In this document: piece by piece, positions 55,319-63,504 of the stretch
How the letters are laid out: each line of letters starts with the position of its first letter
Position numbering within the stretch: position 1 is the first letter of the stretch
Origin: Alphaproteobacteria bacterium
Lineage (GTDB): Bacteria; Pseudomonadota; Alphaproteobacteria; Micropepsales; Micropepsaceae
Length of the DNA stretch: 64,000 nt
Assembly: GCA_947467345.1 (NCBI GenBank)
Contig: CANIHD010000005.1
Span: forward strand, 1-64,000
Direction: 5' to 3'
The notes under the pieces: generated by a model
The model's input: only the letters and a program-made list of their open reading frames with translations
Databases searched by the model: none
What the model was told of the DNA's origin: nothing
Made by a program: the position numbers and the translations under genes

Positions 55319-56155
55319 ATGGCCTCGCTTACGCCCGAAGACGAAGCCGAAATCGAAGCTTCGAAGGCACCGCTGCTCGATCATTTGACCGAATTGCGCA
55401 ATCGCTTGGTCAAAGCGCTGCTCGCTTTCTTCATCGCTTTTCTCATTTGCTTCGCATTTGCCAAGCCGATCTACGGGTTTCTAACGCAGCCTCTGGCGGA
55501 TGCATTCGCCGCCACCGCGACACCGGGCGCGCCGGCGCGGCACATGATCATGACTGCGCTGTACGAAACCTTCTTTACGTATGTGAAGGTCGGCATGTTT
55601 GGCGCTCTCTGTCTCGCATTCCCATTCATGGCGATTCAAATCTGGCTGTTCATTGCGCCCGGGCTTTACCGCCATGAGCGCGCGGCGTTTTGGCCGTTCC
55701 TGGCGGCGACGCCTGTCATGTTTATAGTCGGCGCGTCCTTCGTCTATTACGTGATGCTGCCTTACGCGATCCGGTTTTTTCTCGGCTATGAAACGACCGG
55801 CGGGAATGGCGAGTTGCCCATCCAGCTCGAAGCACGCGTCGGCGAATATCTCGGCTTCGTCATGACGCTGATCTTCGCCTTTGGCCTTTGCTTCGAATTG
55901 CCGGTTCTTCTGACGCTGCTCGGCCGCATCGGCATTGTCAGCAGCGCCGGACTTAAATCAGCGCGCCGCTATGCCATCGTCGGAGTGTTTGTGGTCGCCG
56001 CGATCGTTACGCCTCCGGATGTGTTCAGCCAGGTTTCGCTGGCCGTGCCCTTGGTGCTTTTGTACGAAATCTCGATCTGGCTGGTGCGTTGGATGGAAAT
56101 CGGCCGCGCCAAGCGGGACAAAGAATCCGAATCGACTTCCGTCCAAACCCAATAG
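55319..56155 (+). CDS. tatC: Tat translocase subunit TatC
   Basis: A 278-residue, six-helix protein. The N-terminal LLDHLTELRNRLVKALLAF is the conserved cytoplasmic signal-binding segment; FALCFELPVLLTLLGRIGI is the fifth-helix region. With TatA and TatB it forms a complete Tat system, presumably used by the small Tat-signal proteins at 1648 and 59579. Confidence 0.96.
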   Translation: MASLTPEDEAEIEASKAPLLDHLTELRNRLVKALLAFFIAFLICFAFAKPIYGFLTQPLADAFAATATPGAPARHMIMTALYETFFTYVKVGMFGALCLAFPFMAIQIWLFIAPGLYRHERAAFWPFLAATPVMFIVGASFVYYVMLPYAIRFFLGYETTGGNGELPIQLEARVGEYLGFVMTLIFAFGLCFELPVLLTLLGRIGIVSSAGLKSARRYAIVGVFVVAAIVTPPDVFSQVSLAVPLVLLYEISIWLVRWMEIGRAKRDKESESTSVQTQ

Positions 56156-56219
56156 GCTCTCGACAACATGGGGGGCTGCGTCCCATGTATCGGTCGCCGA
56201 ATCCTGACACGATCCCATT

Positions 56220-57494
56220 ATGCACGACCTCAAATTCATCCGGGATGAACCCGCCGCCTTCGACCAGGGCTTGAAGCGCCGCAATATTGAGCCGGAGAGC
56301 GCTAAGATTTTGCGACGCGACAGTGAATTGCGCGCTCTGCAAACGCGTCTTCAACAGGCGCAGGCGCGCCGCAATGAAGCGTCCAAGCTGATCGGCCACG
56401 CCAAGGCCAAAAAGGATGAGGCGCAGGCTTCGGCGTTGATGGCCGAAGTCTCGGGTCTCAAACGGGAGATTCAAGAGGGCGAGGAACGGGAGCGACTAGA
56501 CCAAGCCGTTCTGCAGGCGATCCTCGCGACCATCCCGAACCTGCCTGCGTCCGATGTGCCGGAGGGACGCGACGAGACCGGCAATGTCGAACTTCGCCGC
56601 GTGGGTCAGGCGCCTGGCATGAATTTCTCGCCCAAGGAACATTTCGACCTCGGCGAACAACTCGGGCTGATGGATTTCGAAGCCGCTGGGCGCATGTCCG
56701 GTTCCCGCTTTGTGGTTTTGAAAGGTCAGCTCGCCCGTCTTGAGCGCGCCATCGCGAGCTTCATGCTCGATCTGCACACCGGCACATTCGGCTATCAGGA
56801 AATCGCGCCGCCTTATTTGGTGCGCGACGATGCGATGTTCGGCACTGGGCAATTGCCGAAATTCGCCGACGATCTTTTTCGCACCACGCTGGCGCATTGG
56901 CTTATTCCGACCTCGGAAGTGCCTCTGACCAATCTCGTGCGCGAACAGATGCTGGAGGAAGCGCAGCTTCCGATCCGCGTCACCGCGCACACGCCGTGTT
57001 TCCGCGCTGAAGCTGGCGCCGCCGGTAAAGATACGCGGGGCATGATCCGCATGCACCAATTCTCCAAGGTGGAATTGGTGTCGATCACGACGCCAGAACA
57101 ATCGCGCGACGAACACGAGCGGATGACGGCGGCGGCGGAAGAGGTGCTGAAGCGTCTCGGCCTCCATTTCCGCACCATGGTTTTATGCGCCGGCGACATG
57201 GGCTTCGCCGCCATCAAGACTTACGACATCGAAGTGTGGCTGCCGGGGCAGAAGGCGTTCCGCGAGATTTCGTCGTGCTCCGCTTGCGGCGATTTCCAAG
57301 CGCGTCGCATGAACGCCCGTTACCGTCCCGCCGATGGCCGCCCACGTTTTGTTCATACGCTCAATGGCTCCGGTCTTGCCGTCGGTCGTACGCTGGTCGC
57401 CGTTCTTGAGAATTATCAGGACGGCAATGGCCGCATCGCTATTCCGGACGCGTTGCAGCCTTACATGGGCGGCGCGACCCATATTGGGTCATGA
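56220..57494 (+). CDS. serS: Seryl-tRNA synthetase
   Basis: A 424-residue class II synthetase. The N-terminal coiled-coil arm that grips tRNA-Ser covers about residues 30-105. Motif 2 lies in [29 protein letters not shown] and motif 3 in [20 protein letters not shown]. Full length. It is followed by surE with a 4-base overlap. Confidence 0.97.
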   Translation: MHDLKFIRDEPAAFDQGLKRRNIEPESAKILRRDSELRALQTRLQQAQARRNEASKLIGHAKAKKDEAQASALMAEVSGLKREIQEGEERERLDQAVLQAILATIPNLPASDVPEGRDETGNVELRRVGQAPGMNFSPKEHFDLGEQLGLMDFEAAGRMSGSRFVVLKGQLARLERAIASFMLDLHTGTFGYQEIAPPYLVRDDAMFGTGQLPKFADDLFRTTLAHWLIPTSEVPLTNLVREQMLEEAQLPIRVTAHTPCFRAEAGAAGKDTRGMIRMHQFSKVELVSITTPEQSRDEHERMTAAAEEVLKRLGLHFRTMVLCAGDMGFAAIKTYDIEVWLPGQKAFREISSCSACGDFQARRMNARYRPADGRPRFVHTLNGSGLAVGRTLVAVLENYQDGNGRIAIPDALQPYMGGATHIGS

Positions 57495-58279
57495 CGGCGC
57501 TTCGCATTCTGGTTTCCAATGATGACGGCATTCACGCGCCCGGTCTTGAGATCGCGGAACGCATTGCACGTTCGCTGTCCGACGATGTTTGGGTGGTGGC
57601 ACCGGAGACCGAGCAATCGGGCGCCTCACATTCTTTAACGCTGACATTGCCATTGCGTATCCGGAAAATTTCCGAGAAGCGTTTCGCGGTGCAAGGCACG
57701 CCGACCGATTCCGTCATGATGGCGATCATTCATCTGATGAAGGACCATAAGCCTGACCTCGTTTTGTCCGGCGTCAATCGCGGGTTCAACATTGCCGACG
57801 ACGTGACCTATTCGGGCACGGTGGCCGCCGCCATGGAAGGCACCGCCCTCGGTGTGAAATCGATTGCGCTCAGCCAATCCTTCGGTCAGCGCGAAGACCC
57901 GGGCGAGAATTGGGAATGCGCGGCGCAGCACGGGCCCGGCCTCGTGCGCCGCCTGGTCGAAATCGGGTGGCCCGATGGCGTGCTGATGAACATCAATTTT
58001 CCGGACCGTCCGCCGGGTGCCGTCGATAGCGTGCGCGTCACCGAGCAAGGCACGCGCGATCAGTCGATGCTGAAAGTCGACGAGCGGGTGGATGCGCGCG
58101 GGCAAACCTATTTCTGGGTTGGGTTCAAGCGTGTGTTCGGCGATCCGCCAGCTGGCACCGATCTCCACGCCATCGCCGAGGGCCGTATTTCGGTGACGCC
58201 GCTGCACCTCAACCTCACCGAGGTGCGCGAACGCGAGCGTCTGGCTAAGCTTCTCGACGGGCCGCTCGCCTCCCTCTAG
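57491..58279 (+). CDS. surE: 5'-nucleotidase SurE
   Basis: A 262-residue metal-dependent survival phosphatase. The metal site is in [13 protein letters not shown] and [22 protein letters not shown]. It hydrolyses nucleoside monophosphates and short polyphosphate in characterised members. The usual next gene pcm is missing; an NlpD-like gene follows after 197 bases in which no other feature was seen. Confidence 0.96.
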   Translation: MTALRILVSNDDGIHAPGLEIAERIARSLSDDVWVVAPETEQSGASHSLTLTLPLRIRKISEKRFAVQGTPTDSVMMAIIHLMKDHKPDLVLSGVNRGFNIADDVTYSGTVAAAMEGTALGVKSIALSQSFGQREDPGENWECAAQHGPGLVRRLVEIGWPDGVLMNINFPDRPPGAVDSVRVTEQGTRDQSMLKVDERVDARGQTYFWVGFKRVFGDPPAGTDLHAIAEGRISVTPLHLNLTEVRERERLAKLLDGPLASL

Positions 58280-58476
58280 GCGCTGCCCGCAACCGCTCGA
58301 AATTCCCTACCGAGAAGTTAACGCCGAACGGCCATTCGTTACCAAGCATGGTTATGAAACCATTTAGAAACGATTGTTGCCGATTGTAGGCCTCGCGGAG
58401 TTCTTCAGAACGAAGGGCTTCTGCTCGTGATGTTGGCTCCCCAGAACGGGGCTGATCACAAGAGGACGCGGAGACG

Positions 58477-59388
58477 ATGACGACAGAGACACATTATCTG
58501 AAATGCGCGGCGATCGCGGTTTGCACCTTGGTGCTGACCAATTGCTCGACCACCGAACGCATCGTCACACCGAGCACCTCGTCAAATTATCGTCCGGCTT
58601 CCGGCAGCGCTGTGATGGTGCAAGTGACGCGCGGCGAAACCGTCGCCGCCGTCGCCAAGCGCTATCGCGTTTCCGAAGAAGACGTTTACGCCATGAACAA
58701 TCTCAATCCGACGCAGCGTATTGCGACCGGCGACCGGCTTTACATTCCGGCCTACGGAACGGCGCCGCGCCGCACGGCGGCGGAATATGGAAAAGTGCCG
58801 CCCAAATTCGGGGCAAGCATTCCGGCGCGTTCAAACACATCGGGCAATGCTGCCAACGCAGTGCCGCGGCCGCGTCCGGCGCCGCGCGTGGCCACAAACC
58901 AAGTTGGCCAGCAAAATAACGCTGTTCAGCGCAGCTGGTGGAATCCGGTCTCGGCAAATTCCGCAACCACAACCACAGGCGCCTTTGTGTGGCCGGTGAA
59001 CGGCCGCGTATTGAGCAATTTCGGCCAGGCGCCCGGCGGCGGACGCAATGACGGCATCAATATCGCGGCCCCGCAGGGGACGCCGTTTCGTGCGGCCGCT
59101 GATGGCACCGTCACCTATGTCGGCAACGAACTCAAAAATTACGGCAATCTGCTTCTGATCCGTCACGACAACGGCTTTGTCACCGCCTATGCCCACGCCG
59201 ACCGCATCGCGGTGGCGCGCGGCGAACGCGTGCGCGCCGGCGAGGTTGTCGGCTTTGCAGGGGACTCCGGCGATGTCACGCAGCCGCAGCTGCATTTCGA
59301 GATTCGCCAGGGCGTGAAGCCGGTCAATCCGACCGCCTATCAGCAAGGCCGCACCACGACAGCCTCGCTTCCGACCTCGCGCTCCTAA
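58477..59388 (+). CDS. NlpD-like LysM/M23 lipoprotein, catalytic site degenerate
   Basis: A 303-residue lipoprotein with lipobox LTNC (about Cys23), a LysM domain at residues ~48-92 (VTRGETVAAVAKRYRV ... GDRLYIP), a low-complexity linker and a C-terminal M23 domain (about 170-290). Active M23 enzymes have His and Asp in an HxGxD motif; here the same place reads NDGINI, so both are lost, while LHFEIR remains. This matches NlpD/EnvC, which activate amidases instead of cutting themselves. The surE-nlpD order also supports the call. Confidence 0.88.
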   Translation: MTTETHYLKCAAIAVCTLVLTNCSTTERIVTPSTSSNYRPASGSAVMVQVTRGETVAAVAKRYRVSEEDVYAMNNLNPTQRIATGDRLYIPAYGTAPRRTAAEYGKVPPKFGASIPARSNTSGNAANAVPRPRPAPRVATNQVGQQNNAVQRSWWNPVSANSATTTTGAFVWPVNGRVLSNFGQAPGGGRNDGINIAAPQGTPFRAAADGTVTYVGNELKNYGNLLLIRHDNGFVTAYAHADRIAVARGERVRAGEVVGFAGDSGDVTQPQLHFEIRQGVKPVNPTAYQQGRTTTASLPTSRS

Positions 59389-59578
59389 GCTGAAATGCGC
59401 GGTGCAAGGAGGTGAGGCCAAGCCATCCCCTTGCTTCGGAATGCGATTTCCCAATTGTGGAACTCAGCCCGCGTGGGACGGCAGAGATTAACCAAACGAT
59501 TTGTGCTCAGACCTGACACCGGTCTAAACTTTCGTCCATGTAACGCGCATGTCGTGCGGAGTCCTGGGGGAGTAAGCC

Positions 59579-59755
59579 ATGAGCAACATCATCAAAAGTG
59601 AAGCTGAAACGGCTGAGGTCAAAGCCCGCCGCGAATTTCTGAAAACTGCCGCTAAGGCCGCGATTGCGGCTCCGGCTGTGGCGCTGATACTGAGCGCGTC
59701 CACGAAGCCGGCGGAAGCGACGATCTCGTATTGCGGCCGCACCTGCGCACCCTGA
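59579..59755 (+). CDS. 58-residue Tat-signal peptide with C-terminal cysteines
   Basis: A short gene with a strong ribosome site (GGGGGAG, 6 bases before the ATG). The polar N-terminus of 16 residues leads to RREFLKTAAK, a clear twin-arginine motif, then a hydrophobic stretch AAIAAPAVALILSA and a probable cleavage site at PAEA (residue 47). What remains after cleavage is only about eleven residues, with cysteines at 52 and 56 (YCGRTCAP). A rho-independent terminator follows 20 bases later, so it is a single-gene unit. Function unknown; a Tat-exported cofactor-binding or escort peptide are possibilities. Confidence 0.82.
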   Translation: MSNIIKSEAETAEVKARREFLKTAAKAAIAAPAVALILSASTKPAEATISYCGRTCAP

Positions 59756-59774
59756 TAGATCTGCAAAGTTGAAA

Positions 59775-59803
59775 AAAACGGCGGCTTTTTAGCCGCCGTT
59801 TTT
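59775..59803. terminator. Bidirectional intrinsic terminator
   Basis: A 12-bp perfect stem (AAAACGGCGGCT / AGCCGCCGTTTT) with a TTTT loop. A-tract on one side and T-tract on the other make it work in both directions: for the Tat-signal peptide gene on the plus strand and the SEL1 protein on the minus strand, whose TAA overlaps its edge. Confidence 0.92.
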
Positions 59804-61565
59804 ATGTGTGATGCTGACTAACGGTTGAAATAGTTAAGTCTTCGACGGGAATCGGCTCAGCGTCATTTGTATGTTCGCCGACGCCTTGCGTTGCCATCAA
59901 TTGTTCGGCAATCGCATCGGCATGCGCGGTAGCTGCGAAATCACCGCCGGCTTCGGCCATGGCGTACCATTTATAAGATTCCGCGAGCGACGCTTCCACG
60001 CCGAGGCCGCGTTCATACATCACGCCGAGATTGAACTGCGCATCCGTCAGTCCGCGTTCCGCGGCCATGTGGAACCAATGCAGTGCCTGCTCGAAACTCT
60101 GTCCGCCGGCGACGTCGTTGAGATAAAAAACGCCGAGATTGTTCATGGCTTTGACGTGGCCTTGATTTGCCGCGTCGGTATACAAACGGATCGCGTGGTC
60201 GGTATCGATAGCGACGCCAATACCGTGCTCGTAACGGGTCGCCATGCGGAACTGCGCCACGGCTTCGCCGCCTTTGGCCGCGCGTTCCAGCCAGGCCATC
60301 GCCTCGCTGTCATTTCTTTCGACGCCGATGCCATCGGAATAGGCAAGGCCTAGCGCCAGCATGATCTTGGTATCGGTGGTGCCAAGGCGTTTCTCAGCTG
60401 AATGCAGGCGTTCCGCCATGGTGTTCGTGGCTTCGCATGCGAGCAGGAAGTCATTTTCAAGCGTATCAACGCTATCAGAAACGTTCTGCAATTTGCTGTG
60501 CGTATCGCTGTGCCGCGTTCCGAGTTCCTCGACTACTTTCTCCAGTTTCTCGAAAGCCGTGACGCGCGTATTCAATGCGCTTATCGCGTCCGCGATTTTG
60601 GGAACCGATGCGAGCACGGCTTCGGTGGCACCAGCGCGGGCCGTAAGCGCACTGAATTGCTCGACGGACTTCTGCTCGAAACGCTTCGCATCTTCTTGGA
60701 CGGTCGTGAATTGTAGCTTGGTGGCCATGGCGGCTTCGGCGGAACCGACGCGGGCCGTCAGCGCGCTCAAATTCTCTACGGTAGATTGCTGCGCGTGCAG
60801 CATATCTTCTTGAACTGCCGCGAATTGCGGCTGAGTCACCATAATGGCTTCGCCGGCATCGACGCGCGCGCCCAAATTATTCAATTTGTTCTCGACGCTG
60901 CCTTCAAACCGCTTGATATCGTCTTGAACGGCAGCGAATTGCGGCTGTGTCACCATGCTGAATTCGGCCGATTCCATGCGGGCAATCAGCGCCTGCAGCT
61001 TTTCGACGGTGGATTTCTCGAACTGCTTCGCTTCGCCTTGGATGGACGCATATTGCTGCTGCGTCGCCATAGTGGATTCGGTGGACTCCATCCGTTCCGC
61101 CAGCGTCTGCAGCTGGTCATGAAGCGAGCGTTCCAGGCTCTTCATATCCTCGCGCGCAGCCAAAACAGCATGCGCCAGGGTTTCGAACTGTTCGGCCTGG
61201 GTTTCGATCTTGGCGGAATTTTCCGCTTGCTGGCTGCCATGTTTGGCGATCGCTTGGGCGACATCGTCCAATTTGCCAAGTCGAGTGGCCAGCGTGTCGA
61301 TACGGTTGTCGATTTGCACGCAACGGGTGGCGACGGCATCGGTGGCGCGCAATTTTTCAGTAACAGCGTTTAGCCGCTCGTCGACGAAACCTTCGCGCAT
61401 TTCGCTGGCTTCGGAATTCTGTTCGAGATGGGCGATACGTTCCTTCAATTCCTCGAAGGCGTTGGCCTGCTCGTGCGATGCGGTGGTGATTTCAGACGTA
61501 AGGCTGGCCATCGCGTGATGGGCCTGCTGCTGCGCGGGCTCATTGGCCTCGAGCAAACGGCTCAT
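59802..61565 (-). CDS. Coiled-coil/SEL1-repeat protein, main part (frame-broken from its N-terminus)
   Basis: A 587-residue soluble protein. Residues ~1-400 are coiled coil, including four tandem 38-residue repeats at 159-310. Residues ~400-545 hold four SEL1 repeats (ALGLAYSDGIGVERNDSEAMAWLERAA and three more). There is no membrane segment. It begins at an ATG overlapping the stop of the 78-residue frame at 61562-61798, but the frame stays open upstream and encodes sensible sequence (KNRISEAVQAMSRLLEANE). A -1 shift at the A6 tract 61591-61596 would join both into one 650-residue protein resembling alphaproteobacterial polarity or localisation factors. The function is inferred only from architecture. 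Confidence 0.82.
   Translation of the reverse strand: MSRLLEANEPAQQQAHHAMASLTSEITTASHEQANAFEELKERIAHLEQNSEASEMREGFVDERLNAVTEKLRATDAVATRCVQIDNRIDTLATRLGKLDDVAQAIAKHGSQQAENSAKIETQAEQFETLAHAVLAAREDMKSLERSLHDQLQTLAERMESTESTMATQQQYASIQGEAKQFEKSTVEKLQALIARMESAEFSMVTQPQFAAVQDDIKRFEGSVENKLNNLGARVDAGEAIMVTQPQFAAVQEDMLHAQQSTVENLSALTARVGSAEAAMATKLQFTTVQEDAKRFEQKSVEQFSALTARAGATEAVLASVPKIADAISALNTRVTAFEKLEKVVEELGTRHSDTHSKLQNVSDSVDTLENDFLLACEATNTMAERLHSAEKRLGTTDTKIMLALGLAYSDGIGVERNDSEAMAWLERAAKGGEAVAQFRMATRYEHGIGVAIDTDHAIRLYTDAANQGHVKAMNNLGVFYLNDVAGGQSFEQALHWFHMAAERGLTDAQFNLGVMYERGLGVEASLAESYKWYAMAEAGGDFAATAHADAIAEQLMATQGVGEHTNDAEPIPVEDLTISTVSQHHT
60636..61091 (-). repeat. Four tandem 114-bp coding repeats (38 residues each)
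   Basis: Inside the SEL1 protein, residues 159-196, 197-234, 235-272 and 273-310 align without gaps. Shared positions include the motif (M/T)Q-x-QF-A-x-VQ-x-D near the middle and L-x-AL-x-AR at the end of each unit. A fifth, decayed unit may follow. Confidence 0.85.
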
Positions 61566-61798
61566 GGCCTGTACGGCCTCGCTGATGCGATTTTTTGAGA
61601 CGGGAGTCGGCTCTGCTTTGGACTCTGCTTTTGTACGTGGGCGGAGGGCTGGCCATGCGGCGCGCTTGAATTTTGTTCACGCAGGCGCCGTTGCAGCCAT
61701 TCGTCGACGGCTAGACCATCTTGAGCGGCGGCAGCGCGTACGCGCTCCCAAGCCTCGGGAGCAATGCCGGCTAAATCCAAGTTTCTCTGTGGCTGCAT
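61562..61798 (-). CDS. N-terminal segment of the split coiled-coil/SEL1 protein
   Basis: A 78-residue frame starting MQPQRNLDLAGIAPEAWERV, then AAAAQDGLAVDEWLQRRLRE. The pattern IxPEAxExxxxAAxxxGLxVxEWL is the N-terminal mark of PodJ-like and related alphaproteobacterial SEL1 coiled-coil proteins. The frame ends in low-complexity sequence and a TGA that overlaps the ATG of the main part (ATGA). Either it is the front end of one protein split by a single-base change, or the two are translated as separate, coupled products. Confidence 0.68.
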   Translation of the reverse strand: MQPQRNLDLAGIAPEAWERVRAAAAQDGLAVDEWLQRRLREQNSSAPHGQPSAHVQKQSPKQSRLPSQKIASARPYRP

Positions 61799-61812
61799 TC
61801 TGCCCTCGCCGT

Positions 61813-61849
61813 AACGTCATCGGCGGCGCCTCAGCGCCGCAAAACGTCA
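61813..61849. other. Hairpin with flanking heptamer repeats upstream of the SEL1 gene
   Basis: A 7-bp stem (GCGGCGC at 61823-61829, GCGCCGC at 61834-61840) is flanked by two AACGTCA copies 30 bases apart (61813, 61843). It lies 15-50 bases upstream of the ATG at 61798, in the likely leader or promoter. Role unknown. The rest of the 269-base gap up to 62067 shows no gene. Confidence 0.4.
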
Positions 61850-62067
61850 CCCCATGTCCCCCTAAAAACCCCATGGGACGGATCGGTCCTCCGGGCTCTA
61901 GGTCGACGCCTAATCTCGACGAGCAAAGTTAATGTGGACTTACCACCATTCTGAAAATTCGATCTGAGGCGCCGGCGCGGCGTAAAAAACCAGCTGAGCG
62001 GGGCATTTTCCTCCGCCCCTCCGTGGAGGGACTGTCATAAATCGAGGGGGGCGGGCAGGGCGACGGC

Positions 62068-62952
62068 TTAAGTCAGCTTCTTTCCCAATTCGCCGGCCAG
62101 GTCCTGAATGAATTGCCAAGCGACCCGGCCGCTGCGTGAACCGCGCGTGGCCGCCCAGGTGATGGCCCGTGCATCGCGCTCCTCTTTGGGCAAGCGCAAT
62201 TGAAAATGCTGGGCGTACGCCTCGATCATCGCGAGATATTCGTCCTGGCTGCAATTGTGGAAGCCCAGCCACAGGCCGAAACGATCCGACAGCGAGACTT
62301 TTTCTTCCACGGTTTCGGAGGCGATGATCGCGGTGGAGCGTTCGTTCTCCATCATGTCGCGTGGCATCAGATGCCGCCTATTCGATGTCGCATAGAACAC
62401 GACATTGGCCGGCCGTCCCTCGACGCCGCCTTCCAAGGCCGCCTTCAAAGATTTGTAGCTGGTGTCGTCGCGGTCGAAAGAAAGATCGTCGCAGAACAGC
62501 ACCACGCGTCTTTTGGCTTTGCGTAAGCGCCGCAACAGCAAAGGCAGACTGGAAATATCTTCACGCGGGATCTCGATCAGCGCCAATCGGGCGACGCCTT
62601 TACGTGACCTGTTCACCTCGGCATGCAGCGCTTTGACAAGCGAACTCTTGCCCATGCCGCGCGCGCCCCACAGAAGCGCATTATTGGCGGGCAGGCCGTC
62701 AGCGAAGCGGCGGGTATTCTCGAGCAGCGTATCGCGTGAGGTGTCGACGCCCTTGAGAAGGGGCAGGGGCAAATGCGCCGTCTCCGTCACCGGTATCAGA
62801 TGTGCCCCGTCGGCTTCCCAGATAAAAACATCGGCCCCTGTCAGGCCCAGTTCGGCCTCGGTACCGCTGTTTCCGAAACGCCGCTCCAGCACCGCGGCGA
62901 TCCGCTTCAGGGCCTTTTCCGTGCCCGTCTCTTTTTTCATTTTTGCAACCAT
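62068..62952 (-). CDS. DUF815-family AAA ATPase
   Basis: A 294-residue ATPase with Walker A GARGMGKSSLVKAL near residue 95, Walker B-like RVVLFCDDLSFD near 150, and a sensor segment VVFYATSNRRHLMPRDMMENE. These are the marks of DUF815, a widespread family without an established role. The ATG at 62952 or the one four codons later are both possible; the longer frame is not conserved-looking. It is divergent from yajC. Confidence 0.88.
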   Translation of the reverse strand: MVAKMKKETGTEKALKRIAAVLERRFGNSGTEAELGLTGADVFIWEADGAHLIPVTETAHLPLPLLKGVDTSRDTLLENTRRFADGLPANNALLWGARGMGKSSLVKALHAEVNRSRKGVARLALIEIPREDISSLPLLLRRLRKAKRRVVLFCDDLSFDRDDTSYKSLKAALEGGVEGRPANVVFYATSNRRHLMPRDMMENERSTAIIASETVEEKVSLSDRFGLWLGFHNCSQDEYLAMIEAYAQHFQLRLPKEERDARAITWAATRGSRSGRVAWQFIQDLAGELGKKLT

Positions 62953-63100
62953 TGGTGGTGTTCCTGGGAAGGGCGTGCGTTCGCCAAAAGCCCGGCCGGC
63001 GGCGGCCAAATTGCTGTGCCTCGGGTCCGGTTGCAATGGGGGGCCGCCCGGCTATAGTCCGCGCCTTCTGACGCCGTTTTTCGCCCGAGAAGGCCTTGCA

Positions 63101-63385
63101 ATGAACCAAGATTTTATCATGCAGATGGTGCCACTGGTCCTGCTCTTCGCCATCTTCTATTTCCTTTTGATCCGGCCTCAGCAGCAACGCGCCAAACAGC
63201 ATCAGCAAATGATCGAAGCCGTGAAGCGGGGCGACACGGTGGTGACCGGCGGCGGCCTGGTCGGCAAGGTCACAAAGGTCAAGGATGACGGCGAGATCAT
63301 GGTGGAGCTTGCTGACGGGGTGCAATTTCGCGTGGTGAAATCGACGCTCTCCGACGTGCGCGCCAAGAGCCCGGAAAAGGAATAG
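63101..63385 (+). CDS. yajC: Sec translocon accessory protein YajC
   Basis: A 94-residue protein with one membrane helix (MVPLVLLFAIFYFLLIRPQQQRAKQHQQM) and a cytoplasmic domain containing GDTVVTGGGLVGKVTKV. YajC forms a complex with SecD and SecF. In most Alphaproteobacteria secD follows directly; here a different gene comes next, after 119 bases. Confidence 0.95.
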   Translation: MNQDFIMQMVPLVLLFAIFYFLLIRPQQQRAKQHQQMIEAVKRGDTVVTGGGLVGKVTKVKDDGEIMVELADGVQFRVVKSTLSDVRAKSPEKE

Positions 63386-63423
63386 GGCCGAAAGTACCAG
63401 TGCCCCGTTGACCGCTCCGGTAT

Positions 63424-63443
63424 GGAACCCGATGGAGGGTTCC
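63424..63443 (+). terminator. Hairpin after yajC, possible terminator
   Basis: A 7-bp stem GGAACCC / GGGTTCC with a 6-base loop, 38 bases after the yajC stop. No U-run follows. It may end the yajC transcript before the next gene. Confidence 0.4.
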
Positions 63444-63504
63444 GGCCACATGCTGTAGCTTCAATGGACTCAACGATGCTCAACGGGTCTGGGGAGGCTC
63501 TTCG

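Noticed and set aside
58280-58476. A gene (such as pcm) between surE and the NlpD-like gene
   Set aside because: The 197-base gap has no open frame of useful length and no motif of the methyltransferase.
59459-59485. GGAAC as the -35 of a general-stress (EcfG) promoter for the small Tat gene
   Set aside because: No CGTT-like -10 element at 16-18 bases downstream of GGAAC.
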